A DNA stretch of 64,000 nt, taken from the NCBI GenBank assembly GCA_965220235.1, contig OZ244815.1, forward strand, positions 3,348,001 through 3,412,000. Reading direction: 5' to 3'. Positions 7,260-16,187 of the stretch are shown piece by piece. Source of the stretch: Bin55 sp965220235. GTDB lineage: Bacteria > Pseudomonadota > Gammaproteobacteria > Pseudomonadales > Azotimanducaceae. A program made the position numbers and the translations under genes. Position 1 is the first letter of the stretch. Each line of letters starts with the position of its first letter. The notes beneath the pieces were generated by a model, which saw nothing but the letters and a program-made list of their open reading frames with translations, did no database searches and was not told the origin of the DNA.

Positions 7260-9650
7260 GTGACGCCAACACATTTTGAGTCGACTTGTGTGCGAACCCG
7301 TCGCGATCAACTACGTAGATATTTGGTTGTGCACTCGGTGACTGTTCCCCTCTCTAAAAAGCGAGTCTTTAAGACGCCTTCGGTAAGTAAGTTATCCATC
7401 GTCGCAGTCTGGACGATTAGCTTTTTAGCCTCAACGATTCACGGTAAGCCGGAACTGTTCCCGAATGCGATCAAATTTGGTGCTAACGACTGCAGCTTTT
7501 GCCATCAAACGGTTGTCGGAGGTACTGCCCTCAACGAGCGTGGCGTCTGGTTAATCGATGAGCGTGCACGACGTAGTGCCCTTGAAATCGACGTCAATTG
7601 GCTAAGCGACCGAGGCGAGAAGACAGATTCGAATCGTACAGTCGAAATAACCAACGAATCCGCTGCGCTGGTCGCGTCACCATCAGATGCCTCATCATCG
7701 GCGTCTGTAACGGCACGGGTACCACTGGACTATTCAACCAATTGGGGTGAATGGCCATCCTATAACGGCAATTTACAAGCTCAGAAATACAGTCCTCTGC
7801 CTTACATTAATCTTGAATCTATTCATGATCTCGAACTGTCGTGGATTTGGGAAGCTCAGATCGACGCCGGCCCAACCGGTAATCGAACGAACCGTCGACG
7901 GGGTTGGGGTGGACAACCTTTTAAAGCAACGCCTCTCATGGTTGACGGCAGAGTTTTCGTGCGAACACGACTCTCGACGGTCGTTGCTATCGATGCCTCG
8001 TCCGGAGTCCAGCTGTGGGAATTCGATCCTGAAACTCGACTAAGAGCGCGACCCGCCATGTTCGGCTGGACAACTCGAGGTTTGGCATACCACAAGCTAG
8101 AGGAGTGCACAGGTGAAACAGAATGCGAACGCGTCATCCTCCTAACAAGCGATGGCTGGATGTACGCGCTCGACCCGAGCAGTGGTGAGATTATTGAATC
8201 GTTTGGGGACGATGGGGTTGTTGACCTCACCCAAGGTCTAAGACGCCCTCTCGAACGTTCGCAAGTTTCCTGGAGCCACCCGCCATTGGTATGTCAGGAC
8301 ACGGTCGTAGTGGGTTCGCAGACGAACGATATGTCTCAGTTCCAATTTCGAGGCCCAAATTGGCAACAGAACCTACCCGTTGGCGATGTACGTGGATTCG
8401 ATCCCATCACAGGCAAGCAAACGTGGGTCTTTAAGACGATTCCCCAAGAAGGCGAAGTCGGTGTCGAAACCTGGGAGAATGAGTCGTGGCGATGGATGGG
8501 CAATACCAACGTTTGGTCAACGTTTAGTTGCGACCCTGAGCTAGGTCACGTGTATCTCCCGGTGACTGCGCCCACAAATCACATGTATGGTGGCGATAGA
8601 CCGGGTGACAATCTCTTTGGAACATCCGTAGTGGCGGTCAACATTGACGACGGTACGCGCGTCTGGCACTACCAAATAACCCATCACGATATCTGGGATT
8701 ACGATTTACCGGCACCCCCAGTCGTCGCAGACATCGTCGTGGACGACATTCCTCGAAAAGTCGTTGCTCAAGTCACGAAAGTTGGTTTTCTGTTTGTGCT
8801 AGACCGACTTACTGGTGAGCCTATTTGGCCCGTTGAGGAATTACCTGTTCCAAAGAGCGACCTGAAGGGAGAAGTTTCTTCACCTACTCAACCACACCCA
8901 ACAAAGCCTCCCCCATATGAACTGCAAGGTATAACGTCGGAGGATCTCAACAACCTAACTCCAGAACTGAGACGTCGTTCTGAAGAGCTGATTGAGAATC
9001 TTGATCACGGTCCGCTATATACGCCTGTTTCATTGCGCGGCACGGTACTCTCGCCCGGTATCGGTGGTGGCGCGAATTGGCCAGGCGCCGCCTTTGACCC
9101 AATCGAGCGCCGTTTATATGTATCGTCTCGTCGCGCGATCATGGTAGCCCGAAACATTCCTCTCCCTCAAGCGATGTCTGCTTCGGGAATACCCTATCGC
9201 GAGGATTGGCGTCCACTCACCATCGAAGGTCTACCGCCTGTCAAACCACCGTGGTCGAACATTACGGCATACGATATGGATAAAGGGGAGATTTTCTGGC
9301 AGGTGGCAAACGGGGTTGGTCCTCGGGGACATCGACTGCTAGAGACCGTAAAGGAAAAACTACCTGATTTAGGCGCATTGAACGCAAATCCTGGAATCCT
9401 AGTTTTGCCCGAGCTCCTAATCATGGGACACGGTGGAAACCCTTCGACACTAAAAGCGCTCAACAAACGAACAGGCCAAGAAATCTGGTCAACTGGACTC
9501 ATCGGCGCGTTCGATTCACCTGCGCCAATCACCTATCTCGTTGGAAATCAGCAATTCATCGCGATCGCCACAGGACATGGATTCGAACCTGCCAGAATAT
9601 CTGCATTTCGTCTGATGGTTAACGAAATGGAAGTCGCTGACCCCAACTAA
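7260..9650 (+). CDS. PQQ-dependent dehydrogenase with N-terminal haem c motif (quinohaemoprotein)
   Basis: Predicted periplasmic quinoprotein that oxidises a sugar or alcohol. After a signal segment (about residues 44-61) a CxxCH haem c site, CSFCH, stands at residues 78-82, then an eight-bladed propeller begins near residue 160. Repeated W-x-F/Y strands, a HHDIWDYDLPAPP element and GGGANWPGAAFDP resemble glucose-dehydrogenase-like PQQ enzymes. The haem motif lies ahead of the propeller, unlike alcohol dehydrogenases with a C-terminal cytochrome domain. The GTG at 7260 is given; a GTG at 7338 would bring the signal peptide nearer the N-terminus. The substrate cannot be told. It converges with fur. 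Confidence 0.85.
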   Translation: MTPTHFESTCVRTRRDQLRRYLVVHSVTVPLSKKRVFKTPSVSKLSIVAVWTISFLASTIHGKPELFPNAIKFGANDCSFCHQTVVGGTALNERGVWLIDERARRSALEIDVNWLSDRGEKTDSNRTVEITNESAALVASPSDASSSASVTARVPLDYSTNWGEWPSYNGNLQAQKYSPLPYINLESIHDLELSWIWEAQIDAGPTGNRTNRRRGWGGQPFKATPLMVDGRVFVRTRLSTVVAIDASSGVQLWEFDPETRLRARPAMFGWTTRGLAYHKLEECTGETECERVILLTSDGWMYALDPSSGEIIESFGDDGVVDLTQGLRRPLERSQVSWSHPPLVCQDTVVVGSQTNDMSQFQFRGPNWQQNLPVGDVRGFDPITGKQTWVFKTIPQEGEVGVETWENESWRWMGNTNVWSTFSCDPELGHVYLPVTAPTNHMYGGDRPGDNLFGTSVVAVNIDDGTRVWHYQITHHDIWDYDLPAPPVVADIVVDDIPRKVVAQVTKVGFLFVLDRLTGEPIWPVEELPVPKSDLKGEVSSPTQPHPTKPPPYELQGITSEDLNNLTPELRRRSEELIENLDHGPLYTPVSLRGTVLSPGIGGGANWPGAAFDPIERRLYVSSRRAIMVARNIPLPQAMSASGIPYREDWRPLTIEGLPPVKPPWSNITAYDMDKGEIFWQVANGVGPRGHRLLETVKEKLPDLGALNANPGILVLPELLIMGHGGNPSTLKALNKRTGQEIWSTGLIGAFDSPAPITYLVGNQQFIAIATGHGFEPARISAFRLMVNEMEVADPN

Positions 9651-9680
9651 ACTCAGAGATTGCTTCGTTTCTGCGGAGTA

Positions 9681-10085
9681 CTACTTTCGTTGCTTTACGT
9701 ATAACACAAGTTCGTGGTCAACGAGATCAACCTCGTGGTTATCTGCAATTTCCTGTTGAATTTCCTCGATACGTTCATTGACGAACTCGATCACTTCACC
9801 CGTATCAATGTCAACCATATGATCATGATGTTCGCCTTCTGCAAGTTCGTAAACCGCATGCCCATCGTCGGCGAAATTGTGGCGTCTTACGATCTTGGCA
9901 TCTTCAAACTGCATAAGGACTCGATATACCGTCGCATGGCCGATTGATTCGTCGAGAGCCAGCAATTTCTTGTAGATATCTTCGGCTGAAAGATGGTGTG
10001 GTTCAGCTTCCTCAAGGACTTGCAGCACCCTCAATCGCGGCAACGTAACACGTAGCCCGGCTTTTCGAATATCTCTTTGACTCAT
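9681..10085 (-). CDS. fur: Fur, ferric uptake regulator
   Basis: Iron-responsive repressor of 134 residues. The winged-helix part has KAGLRVTLPRLRVLQVLEE and IGHATVYRVLMQFEDA, and the metal site HHDHMVDIDTGEVIEF. The E. coli CxxC zinc pair after HHDH is replaced by D-I-D-T, as in Pseudomonas Fur, so this is a Cys-less Fur and not a damaged one. The frame extends to a TTG at 10100, but the ATG at 10085 gives the normal N-terminus MSQRDIRKAG. It is divergent from the RiPP locus, whose Rieske and di-iron enzymes need iron; no Fur box could be recognised by eye. Confidence 0.96.
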   Translation of the reverse strand: MSQRDIRKAGLRVTLPRLRVLQVLEEAEPHHLSAEDIYKKLLALDESIGHATVYRVLMQFEDAKIVRRHNFADDGHAVYELAEGEHHDHMVDIDTGEVIEFVNERIEEIQQEIADNHEVDLVDHELVLYVKQRK

Positions 10086-10382
10086 CGCACATCGTCTCAA
10101 ATCTAAATTAAGTGTAGCACGTTCAACTCCTAACTAGACGAATACTGTTCATGTCCCCTTCATACAGTCTCCTCGCGAATCTGTTTTAGCTTCGATAGTG
10201 AGCGCGAAATGGCAAGTTTTTTCACTATGCCACCAAACGAACGATGAAGGATCGGGCAAATGTAATCACATAATTAACTATACAAATATATATATTTACT
10301 AACTTTTGCTTTATATGCGACTAGATTCAAATTTTCGTTTCCTTATCCTTTTAATCCTTACTTGGGTTAACTTGCCGCTGTT
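10086..10382. promoter_or_regulatory. intergenic promoter region between fur and the RiPP operon
   Basis: About 300 bases between the divergent fur gene and the first gene of the RiPP operon. A strongly AT-rich stretch at about 10268-10345, including alternating TA steps around 10284-10296, stands out from the surroundings and is the likely place for the operon promoter. Several -10-like hexamers are present, so no single promoter can be chosen. No coding sequence is seen. Confidence 0.5.
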
Positions 10383-10949
10383 GTGTTCGACAATCCGTTC
10401 GATTCATTCCATAACGCCGTTGCTGAAGCAAAAGAGGAGCGCGAGCAGCTCGACAGACTGCTGACGATATCCACTCCTCGAGAGAGGTTGCTCGTAGTCC
10501 TCATTAGCGTAACGATCGTTGCCTTTGCAGTGTGGCTCTTCTTCGGACAGATTACGTACGGTCTTGCAGTACATGGAACGCTTACTTTTACGGAAGGAAC
10601 CGCTCGAACATCTGATAAAACGACTCAATTAGAGATCCTTGTACAAAGCGGATGGATGACGAACGAAGACGCGTCGCAGATTTCTGCGGATCTACCGGCC
10701 ACGATCGAAATCAACATGTCAGATGGCGATAGTGCTGTGATTAGCGCTAAGGTCGACTCAATTGACGCCGTGCATGTAATCGGAGAATCGGAGTCATCAC
10801 AAACACCAATCGCCTTGTCCCTATACAAGATCGCTTTAACCTTGAACTCAGAAATCAATCTGTCTGCTATACGTGACAGAAACTGCCGCGTTGTTTTTCT
10901 TGTAGGTACGCGGTCCCCGATATCTCTTTTCGGAATGAGACGGTCCTAA
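10383..10949 (+). CDS. small HlyD-like membrane-fusion protein of the NHLP export system
   Basis: Probable periplasmic adaptor working with the two ABC proteins that follow (1-base gap, then overlap). The 188-residue protein has a charged N-terminus with RERL, one membrane helix about residues 35-54 (LVVLISVTIVAFAVWLFF), and a periplasmic beta-rich part with GTLTF and a C-terminal RPISL-like segment (SPISLFGM) as in NHLP-type HlyD proteins. The long coiled coil of a normal HlyD is absent, but reduced forms are known in NHLP loci. The GTG at 10383 is bounded by an in-frame TAA at 10368, so the start cannot lie much further upstream. No clear ribosome binding site. Confidence 0.75.
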   Translation: MFDNPFDSFHNAVAEAKEEREQLDRLLTISTPRERLLVVLISVTIVAFAVWLFFGQITYGLAVHGTLTFTEGTARTSDKTTQLEILVQSGWMTNEDASQISADLPATIEINMSDGDSAVISAKVDSIDAVHVIGESESSQTPIALSLYKIALTLNSEINLSAIRDRNCRVVFLVGTRSPISLFGMRRS

Positions 10950-10950
10950 G

Positions 10951-13161
10951 ATGGCACCCCGCACCTCTAACGGGGGCAGCGAAAAAACCATATCGAGGCG
11001 CGTAAAGCACAGGATCTCGACACCAATTTTGTTGCAGATGCATGCGACCGAATGCGGTGCAGCGTGCCTAGGTATGGTCCTAGGGTTCTTCGGACTCTGG
11101 GTACCCCTCACCGAATTGCGAGAAAAATGCGAGGTAAGTCGGGATGGGAGTAGCGCCGCAAGCATTTTGCGCGCTGCACGGCACTACGGGCTAGAGTGTG
11201 GTGGACTAAGCCTACGAACCGAGTCTCTAAAGCTACTTCAGCTACCATTGATTTTGTTTTGGCAATTTAGCCATTTCGTCGTGCTTGAAGGCTACGATGA
11301 ACGTTACTTCTATATCAACGACCCGGCCACCGGTCGCAGGAGAGTGACTCTAGAGGAATTCAATAAGGCATACAGCAGTATCGCTCTCCGTCTAAGTCCA
11401 GGTGCTAATTTCAAACCCGGTGGAGAGCGACCGAGTTTGCTGGGTCAACTGAAAACGCTGCTTACCGGTTCGTCGCGCGTCCTGATTGGAGTAATCGCTT
11501 GTGGGTTGATGCTATCTCTACTAGCGCTAGTAGTGCCAACCTCTCTGAGTTTCTTTGTAGACAGTGTTCTTGACAATCGAGGTACCGGAATCGGGTTGAT
11601 AGGTGTTCTATTAGGTGCGGGTACGCTCGTCTATATCTTGGCGCTACTCAAACATAGGTTCCTAAAACGACTCGCGGTAAGGATTTCCGTGATTGGCTAC
11701 GATCGCGGATTCTCTCGAATGCTGCGTCTACCGGTCGAGTTTTTCTACCATCGGCTGGTAGGTGACCTCACAGATCGAGTATCGTCAATCGACCGAATCG
11801 CGAAGAACCTCACTGAGCGATTTCTTGTGCTGGTCATTGATTTGACGATGAGTCTTGTCTTATTTATTGCCATGTTCCTCTACGACTATACCCTCACGCT
11901 TATTGTGCTTTTATTAGCCGTCCTGCATGCCGTGCTCGCACATTTTCTTAGTAAGGTTCGAGCGGTTCGATCACAGGCAATGAGACGCGAACAAGGTCTC
12001 TTGATCGGAGTCGGCATGCAAATGTTGAGTCATGCCGACAACCTGCGTATGACAGGATCCGATGATCGGTTTTACTCTCGCTGGAGCGGTCAACAAGCTC
12101 GCGAGTTGCAGACTCGACAGCAATATTCGGAACTCGTCTCGATCAATACCGCCATCCCGGGGCTGATCGCGATGCTACGCGCTGCAATCGTTCTCGGTAT
12201 CGGCGCAAGTCTGGTCATAGCAGGTCATATGACGTTGGGAACACTCGTCGGGTTCTACATATTGGCGGAGATGTTTTTAACCCCAATAGGCAGATTTCTT
12301 GAGTTCGCTGATGAGCGTCAAACCCTCGAAACCGATTTACAGCGTCTCGACGACATCTCCAAAACGCCTGAAGATCCTGTCTTTAGTCGTCGCAGTCCTG
12401 GTTCTGAGTCAATTCCGACCCTCAACGGTCGCTTACAGCTAACCGGTCACCTCGAACTTCGAGACGTCACTTTCGGATATAACCGGAATCGTCCGCCACT
12501 CATAAATAACTTCAACCTGATCGTAAAACCAGGTCAGCGGGTCGCGGTTGTCGGTCCGAGCGGCTCGGGGAAATCGACATTGGCGCGTTTGGTATCTGGA
12601 ATGTATCAACCATGGTCGGGGGAAATTCTCTTTGATGGTCACGTGCGAGACGAAGTTCCAGAAGATGTGCTGCGTCGCTCCATATCGATGGTAGATCAAG
12701 AGGTAGTTCTCTTCTCCGCTTCGATTCGCGACAACATCACTCTTTGGAATCCAGCAGTACCTGATGAGGCAATTTTTGCGGCGACTCGAGACGCGTGCAT
12801 ACACGACGAAATCTTGGTAAGACATGACGGGTATGCAACGCTAGTCGAAGAAGGGGGCGCTAATTTCAGCGGTGGTCAACGACAACGATTAGAAATCGCT
12901 CGCGCATTGGTCGGTAATCCAACATTAATCATCTTGGACGAAGCAACTAGCGCTTTAGATGCCGCTACAGAGGAAGAGGTCGACGAGGCATTACGTCGGC
13001 GAGGGGTTAGCTGTCTGATCGTAGCGCATCGCCTCAGCACAGTGCGCGATTGCGATGAGATCATCGTGCTCGACAAAGGTGTTGAGGTGCAGCGAGGTTC
13101 ACATGACGAGTTGATAGCGGACGAGACTGGCACCTATTACAAACTAGTCAGGTCCGGGTGA
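10951..13161 (+). CDS. C39 peptidase-containing ABC exporter (NHLP family, leader cleaving)
   Basis: Inner-membrane protein that removes leaders after a small-residue pair and exports the core peptide. Domains in order: C39 peptidase about residues 20-140 with catalytic Cys35 (ECGAACLG), His108 (HFVVLEG) and Asp124 (INDPATG), all present; six-helix membrane domain about 165-460; ATPase with Walker A GPSGSGKST near residue 535, signature FSGGQRQR and Walker B LIILDEATSALD. The intact triad predicts an active protease, fitting precursor leaders ending in Ala-Gly. Family: NHLP peptidase/permease/ATPase proteins. The ATG at 10951 follows the HlyD-like gene by one base, and its end overlaps the next gene. 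Confidence 0.94.
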   Translation: MAPRTSNGGSEKTISRRVKHRISTPILLQMHATECGAACLGMVLGFFGLWVPLTELREKCEVSRDGSSAASILRAARHYGLECGGLSLRTESLKLLQLPLILFWQFSHFVVLEGYDERYFYINDPATGRRRVTLEEFNKAYSSIALRLSPGANFKPGGERPSLLGQLKTLLTGSSRVLIGVIACGLMLSLLALVVPTSLSFFVDSVLDNRGTGIGLIGVLLGAGTLVYILALLKHRFLKRLAVRISVIGYDRGFSRMLRLPVEFFYHRLVGDLTDRVSSIDRIAKNLTERFLVLVIDLTMSLVLFIAMFLYDYTLTLIVLLLAVLHAVLAHFLSKVRAVRSQAMRREQGLLIGVGMQMLSHADNLRMTGSDDRFYSRWSGQQARELQTRQQYSELVSINTAIPGLIAMLRAAIVLGIGASLVIAGHMTLGTLVGFYILAEMFLTPIGRFLEFADERQTLETDLQRLDDISKTPEDPVFSRRSPGSESIPTLNGRLQLTGHLELRDVTFGYNRNRPPLINNFNLIVKPGQRVAVVGPSGSGKSTLARLVSGMYQPWSGEILFDGHVRDEVPEDVLRRSISMVDQEVVLFSASIRDNITLWNPAVPDEAIFAATRDACIHDEILVRHDGYATLVEEGGANFSGGQRQRLEIARALVGNPTLIILDEATSALDAATEEEVDEALRRRGVSCLIVAHRLSTVRDCDEIIVLDKGVEVQRGSHDELIADETGTYYKLVRSG

Positions 13162-16097
13162 TGCCGAGTTCCCAATCGCAATATGCTTCGATCGCTGACC
13201 TCGCATCTCGGCTCGGAGAGCCGACCCCATGCGCGGGTAACTTACCGGTTGAACTCGATGACCCAGACAGTGTCTGGTATATCGATAGCGGTTCTGTCAA
13301 TCTCTTCCTCGTCGAGTTTGAAAGCGGGTCAGAGCGAGCAGCACCTCAGCATCTGCTGACCCGCGAAGCAGGCGCGATATTACCCGGAGTCACGCCTGAC
13401 GTTCAAGATGAAGATACCACGCTTAGCGTCGTCGCGAAGGGTTCCCCCGGTACGCTCCTTCAGCGAATTCCGACGTCCTCGTTGACAGAAATCCGTCCAT
13501 CAGAAGTGGCGGAACAGATTGACTCGTGGGTGCTTGAGATCACCGACAAACTCTCTCGATATGTCAGTCGCCAACCTCGACCGACCGCACTTGCGGTGCC
13601 AGGTCGAACACGAACCTATGCACCGTGCATACTCTCGGTTCGACGCGGCGTCGTATGGGTTTCGCAACCACCACGTGGCATCAGTCTGTTCATGGATGTG
13701 ATCGATCCAATAGAGCACCCGCCAAATAGAGAACGAAATGACGCCGCGATTCCGTTAACGCACGCAAGCTGGCTCTCATTATTAGATGAAGTAACTTTCA
13801 CAGAGGTTTCAACTGAAGCGTTGGTACGGCAGGAGTTGCTTCTGCCGTCCCTCGATGCCTTTCACACAATCGCTTTCGCACTTGAGCGTCTAAATCGCCA
13901 GCTAGCGGTAGTCGACGATGCCAACCTCGAACGAGCACGTACCACCAGTCGCCGTACTGCGGAAAGAGCTGCAAGGCAACGGCTCTTCAACATTTATGAC
14001 CTGCCAATTGATCGGGACTCAAGCGTCGAGGACCGCGCTCTGGGAGAAGCTCTCGAGCTTGTAGGAAAACATCAAGGAATCAAATTCAATATTCCGACGC
14101 GATCCGGATCAGCAGATTCTCCGGTCGGGCTCGTTGACGTTCTTGATGCGTCAGGTGTACGAGCAAGACGTGTGAAACTAAAAACTGAGGACAATTGGTG
14201 GCGTGGCGATAGCAACGCCATGTTAGCGTTCCGTCGTGAAGATAGCCGACCTGTGGCGTTGCTACCAAGTACGTTCGGTCGCTATCGGCAAGTCGATCCC
14301 GTGAACAAGCGCAGTGTTCGAATTAATGCTAGTCGAGCGGTCGAACTCCTGGACGAAGCATGGTTGTTTTATCCACCGTTGCCTTCTGGTAATGTTGAAT
14401 CATCCGATCTCTTGAAAATCGCGTTCCACGGATCGTCGGCAGACTTGGTTAGGCTGGTTCTTGCAGGACTACCTGGAGGCCTGATCAAGCTACTACCCGC
14501 ACTCGCTCTAGGCTTCGCGACCAATCACATCATCACTGGTGGCGCGGTCGGCGTGTTATATGTACTAGCTGTTTCCCTTGGTGGATTTGGACTTCTGGCT
14601 GCACTCTTGCACGTGTATCAAAACACGGCGATGATGAGATTAGAAGGACGTTCAGCATCACGCCTTGAAGCCGCCTTTTGGGACCGACTCATGCGTTTGC
14701 CTCCGAGTGTTCTGCACCGGCATCCATCCGGTGACTTGGCAATGTCGGGCATGACATTCCAGAATCTGCGTGACGGGATGCAAGGTGTGGTCGCAGACAG
14801 TTTGCTATCCATCATTTTCCTGCTACCTGTATTCGGGGTAGTCTTTTTTTACGACAAGACGCTCGGCTTAGTTACGCTGAGCTTTAGCCTTGCTAGCGTA
14901 TTAGTCACGCTCGTGCTCGGGTTGCGTCAGATTGCACCTTACGGTCGCATGATTAGTGCAGTGCGGCATGTATCCGGCAGATTGTTTCAGATCATAGGTG
15001 GCATCAGCAAACTTCGAGTAGAAAATGCAGAAGGTTCAGCATTTGATATCTGGGCACGCGATTACCGCGAGCAGAAGCGTGCTGAGCTCGAATTAGGTTT
15101 GCTTGAAGGGCACGCCCGTGCGTTCGGAACAGCGCTTCCGTTTTTTGCCGCTGGAGTCATACTCTATGCGGTCTTAACGCAAGGAGGCCGAACCGTCCCG
15201 ATCGGCGACTTTCTGGTCGTGTATACGGTCTTTCTCACTTTTCAGCATGCGATTACCCGACTTGGAGAATCGTTCGGTTCCGTTGCTGGGATGCTCCCTG
15301 CTTTTCAGCAAATGCGACCGATCCTTAGTGCAATTCCCGATTCGGAATCCGAAGGCGATTCAGTCGACTACTTAAGCGGCGATATCCTGTTTGACCACGT
15401 ATCGTTCCGATACGATCCAGAAGGTCCATTGGTCCTAGATGACGTGAGCATTCAAGCGCACCCAGGAGAATTTGTCGCGATCGCGGGGGAATCCGGTGCT
15501 GGTAAAAGCACCTTGTTCCGCCTCGCATTGGGACTCGACCGTCCAACAGCCGGTGCTGTCTACTACGACGGACGCGATTTAAGACACCTTAATCTGAAAC
15601 AGCTGCGCAGGAAAATAGGCGCTGTACCTCAATCGGTCGGATTGCATCCTCAGGATCTGTGGGACAACCTCGTCAGTCATCATCAGGACGCCAACACTGA
15701 CGAAGTATGGCGAGCGGCCCGAGTTGCAGAAATTGAAGACGAGATCAAGAACATGCCGATGGGCATGATGACGATGGTTGGAACGAGTGGGGCCGTGCTA
15801 TCAGGAGGGGAAAGTCAACGGATCACAATCGCACGCTCCGTCATGGGCAGCCCCAAGATCATGCTCTTCGACGAAGCAACGAACTGGCTTGACAACGAAA
15901 ATCAAGCCGAGGTCATGCAAAATCTGACGACGTTGACATCGACTAGACTCGTTATCGCTCATCGCCTGTCTACGTTGGAACAAGCAGATCGTATCTACGT
16001 GCTGCAGGGCGGAAAGGTCGTACAAAGCGGTTCATTCAACTCACTTCTGGAGGTCGATGGCGTTTTTAAAGATCTGGTAAGACGCCAATTAGCATAG
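13161..16097 (+). CDS. second NHLP-type ABC transporter permease/ATPase
   Basis: Partner half-transporter of the NHLP export pair. The 978-residue protein starts with about 400 residues of soluble sequence, including a cyclic-nucleotide-binding-like barrel (WYIDSGSVNLFLVEFESG) that is a hallmark of this subfamily, then a membrane domain about 420-700 and an ATPase with Walker A GESGAGKST near residue 775, signature LSGGESQR and Walker B IMLFDEATN. The D-loop reads NWLDN instead of the usual SALDN. No C39 domain, so cleavage is left to the upstream protein. ATG 13161 overlaps the preceding stop (TGATG); a GTG one codon earlier is possible. Confidence 0.93.
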   Translation: MPSSQSQYASIADLASRLGEPTPCAGNLPVELDDPDSVWYIDSGSVNLFLVEFESGSERAAPQHLLTREAGAILPGVTPDVQDEDTTLSVVAKGSPGTLLQRIPTSSLTEIRPSEVAEQIDSWVLEITDKLSRYVSRQPRPTALAVPGRTRTYAPCILSVRRGVVWVSQPPRGISLFMDVIDPIEHPPNRERNDAAIPLTHASWLSLLDEVTFTEVSTEALVRQELLLPSLDAFHTIAFALERLNRQLAVVDDANLERARTTSRRTAERAARQRLFNIYDLPIDRDSSVEDRALGEALELVGKHQGIKFNIPTRSGSADSPVGLVDVLDASGVRARRVKLKTEDNWWRGDSNAMLAFRREDSRPVALLPSTFGRYRQVDPVNKRSVRINASRAVELLDEAWLFYPPLPSGNVESSDLLKIAFHGSSADLVRLVLAGLPGGLIKLLPALALGFATNHIITGGAVGVLYVLAVSLGGFGLLAALLHVYQNTAMMRLEGRSASRLEAAFWDRLMRLPPSVLHRHPSGDLAMSGMTFQNLRDGMQGVVADSLLSIIFLLPVFGVVFFYDKTLGLVTLSFSLASVLVTLVLGLRQIAPYGRMISAVRHVSGRLFQIIGGISKLRVENAEGSAFDIWARDYREQKRAELELGLLEGHARAFGTALPFFAAGVILYAVLTQGGRTVPIGDFLVVYTVFLTFQHAITRLGESFGSVAGMLPAFQQMRPILSAIPDSESEGDSVDYLSGDILFDHVSFRYDPEGPLVLDDVSIQAHPGEFVAIAGESGAGKSTLFRLALGLDRPTAGAVYYDGRDLRHLNLKQLRRKIGAVPQSVGLHPQDLWDNLVSHHQDANTDEVWRAARVAEIEDEIKNMPMGMMTMVGTSGAVLSGGESQRITIARSVMGSPKIMLFDEATNWLDNENQAEVMQNLTTLTSTRLVIAHRLSTLEQADRIYVLQGGKVVQSGSFNSLLEVDGVFKDLVRRQLA

Positions 16098-16187
16098 ACC
16101 AAACACCTGTACCCCGTGCGCGACATCGACCACCTTCATTGAGAAGATCCACCAATCTTGGATTTCATCTATAACTAGAAATATCTA

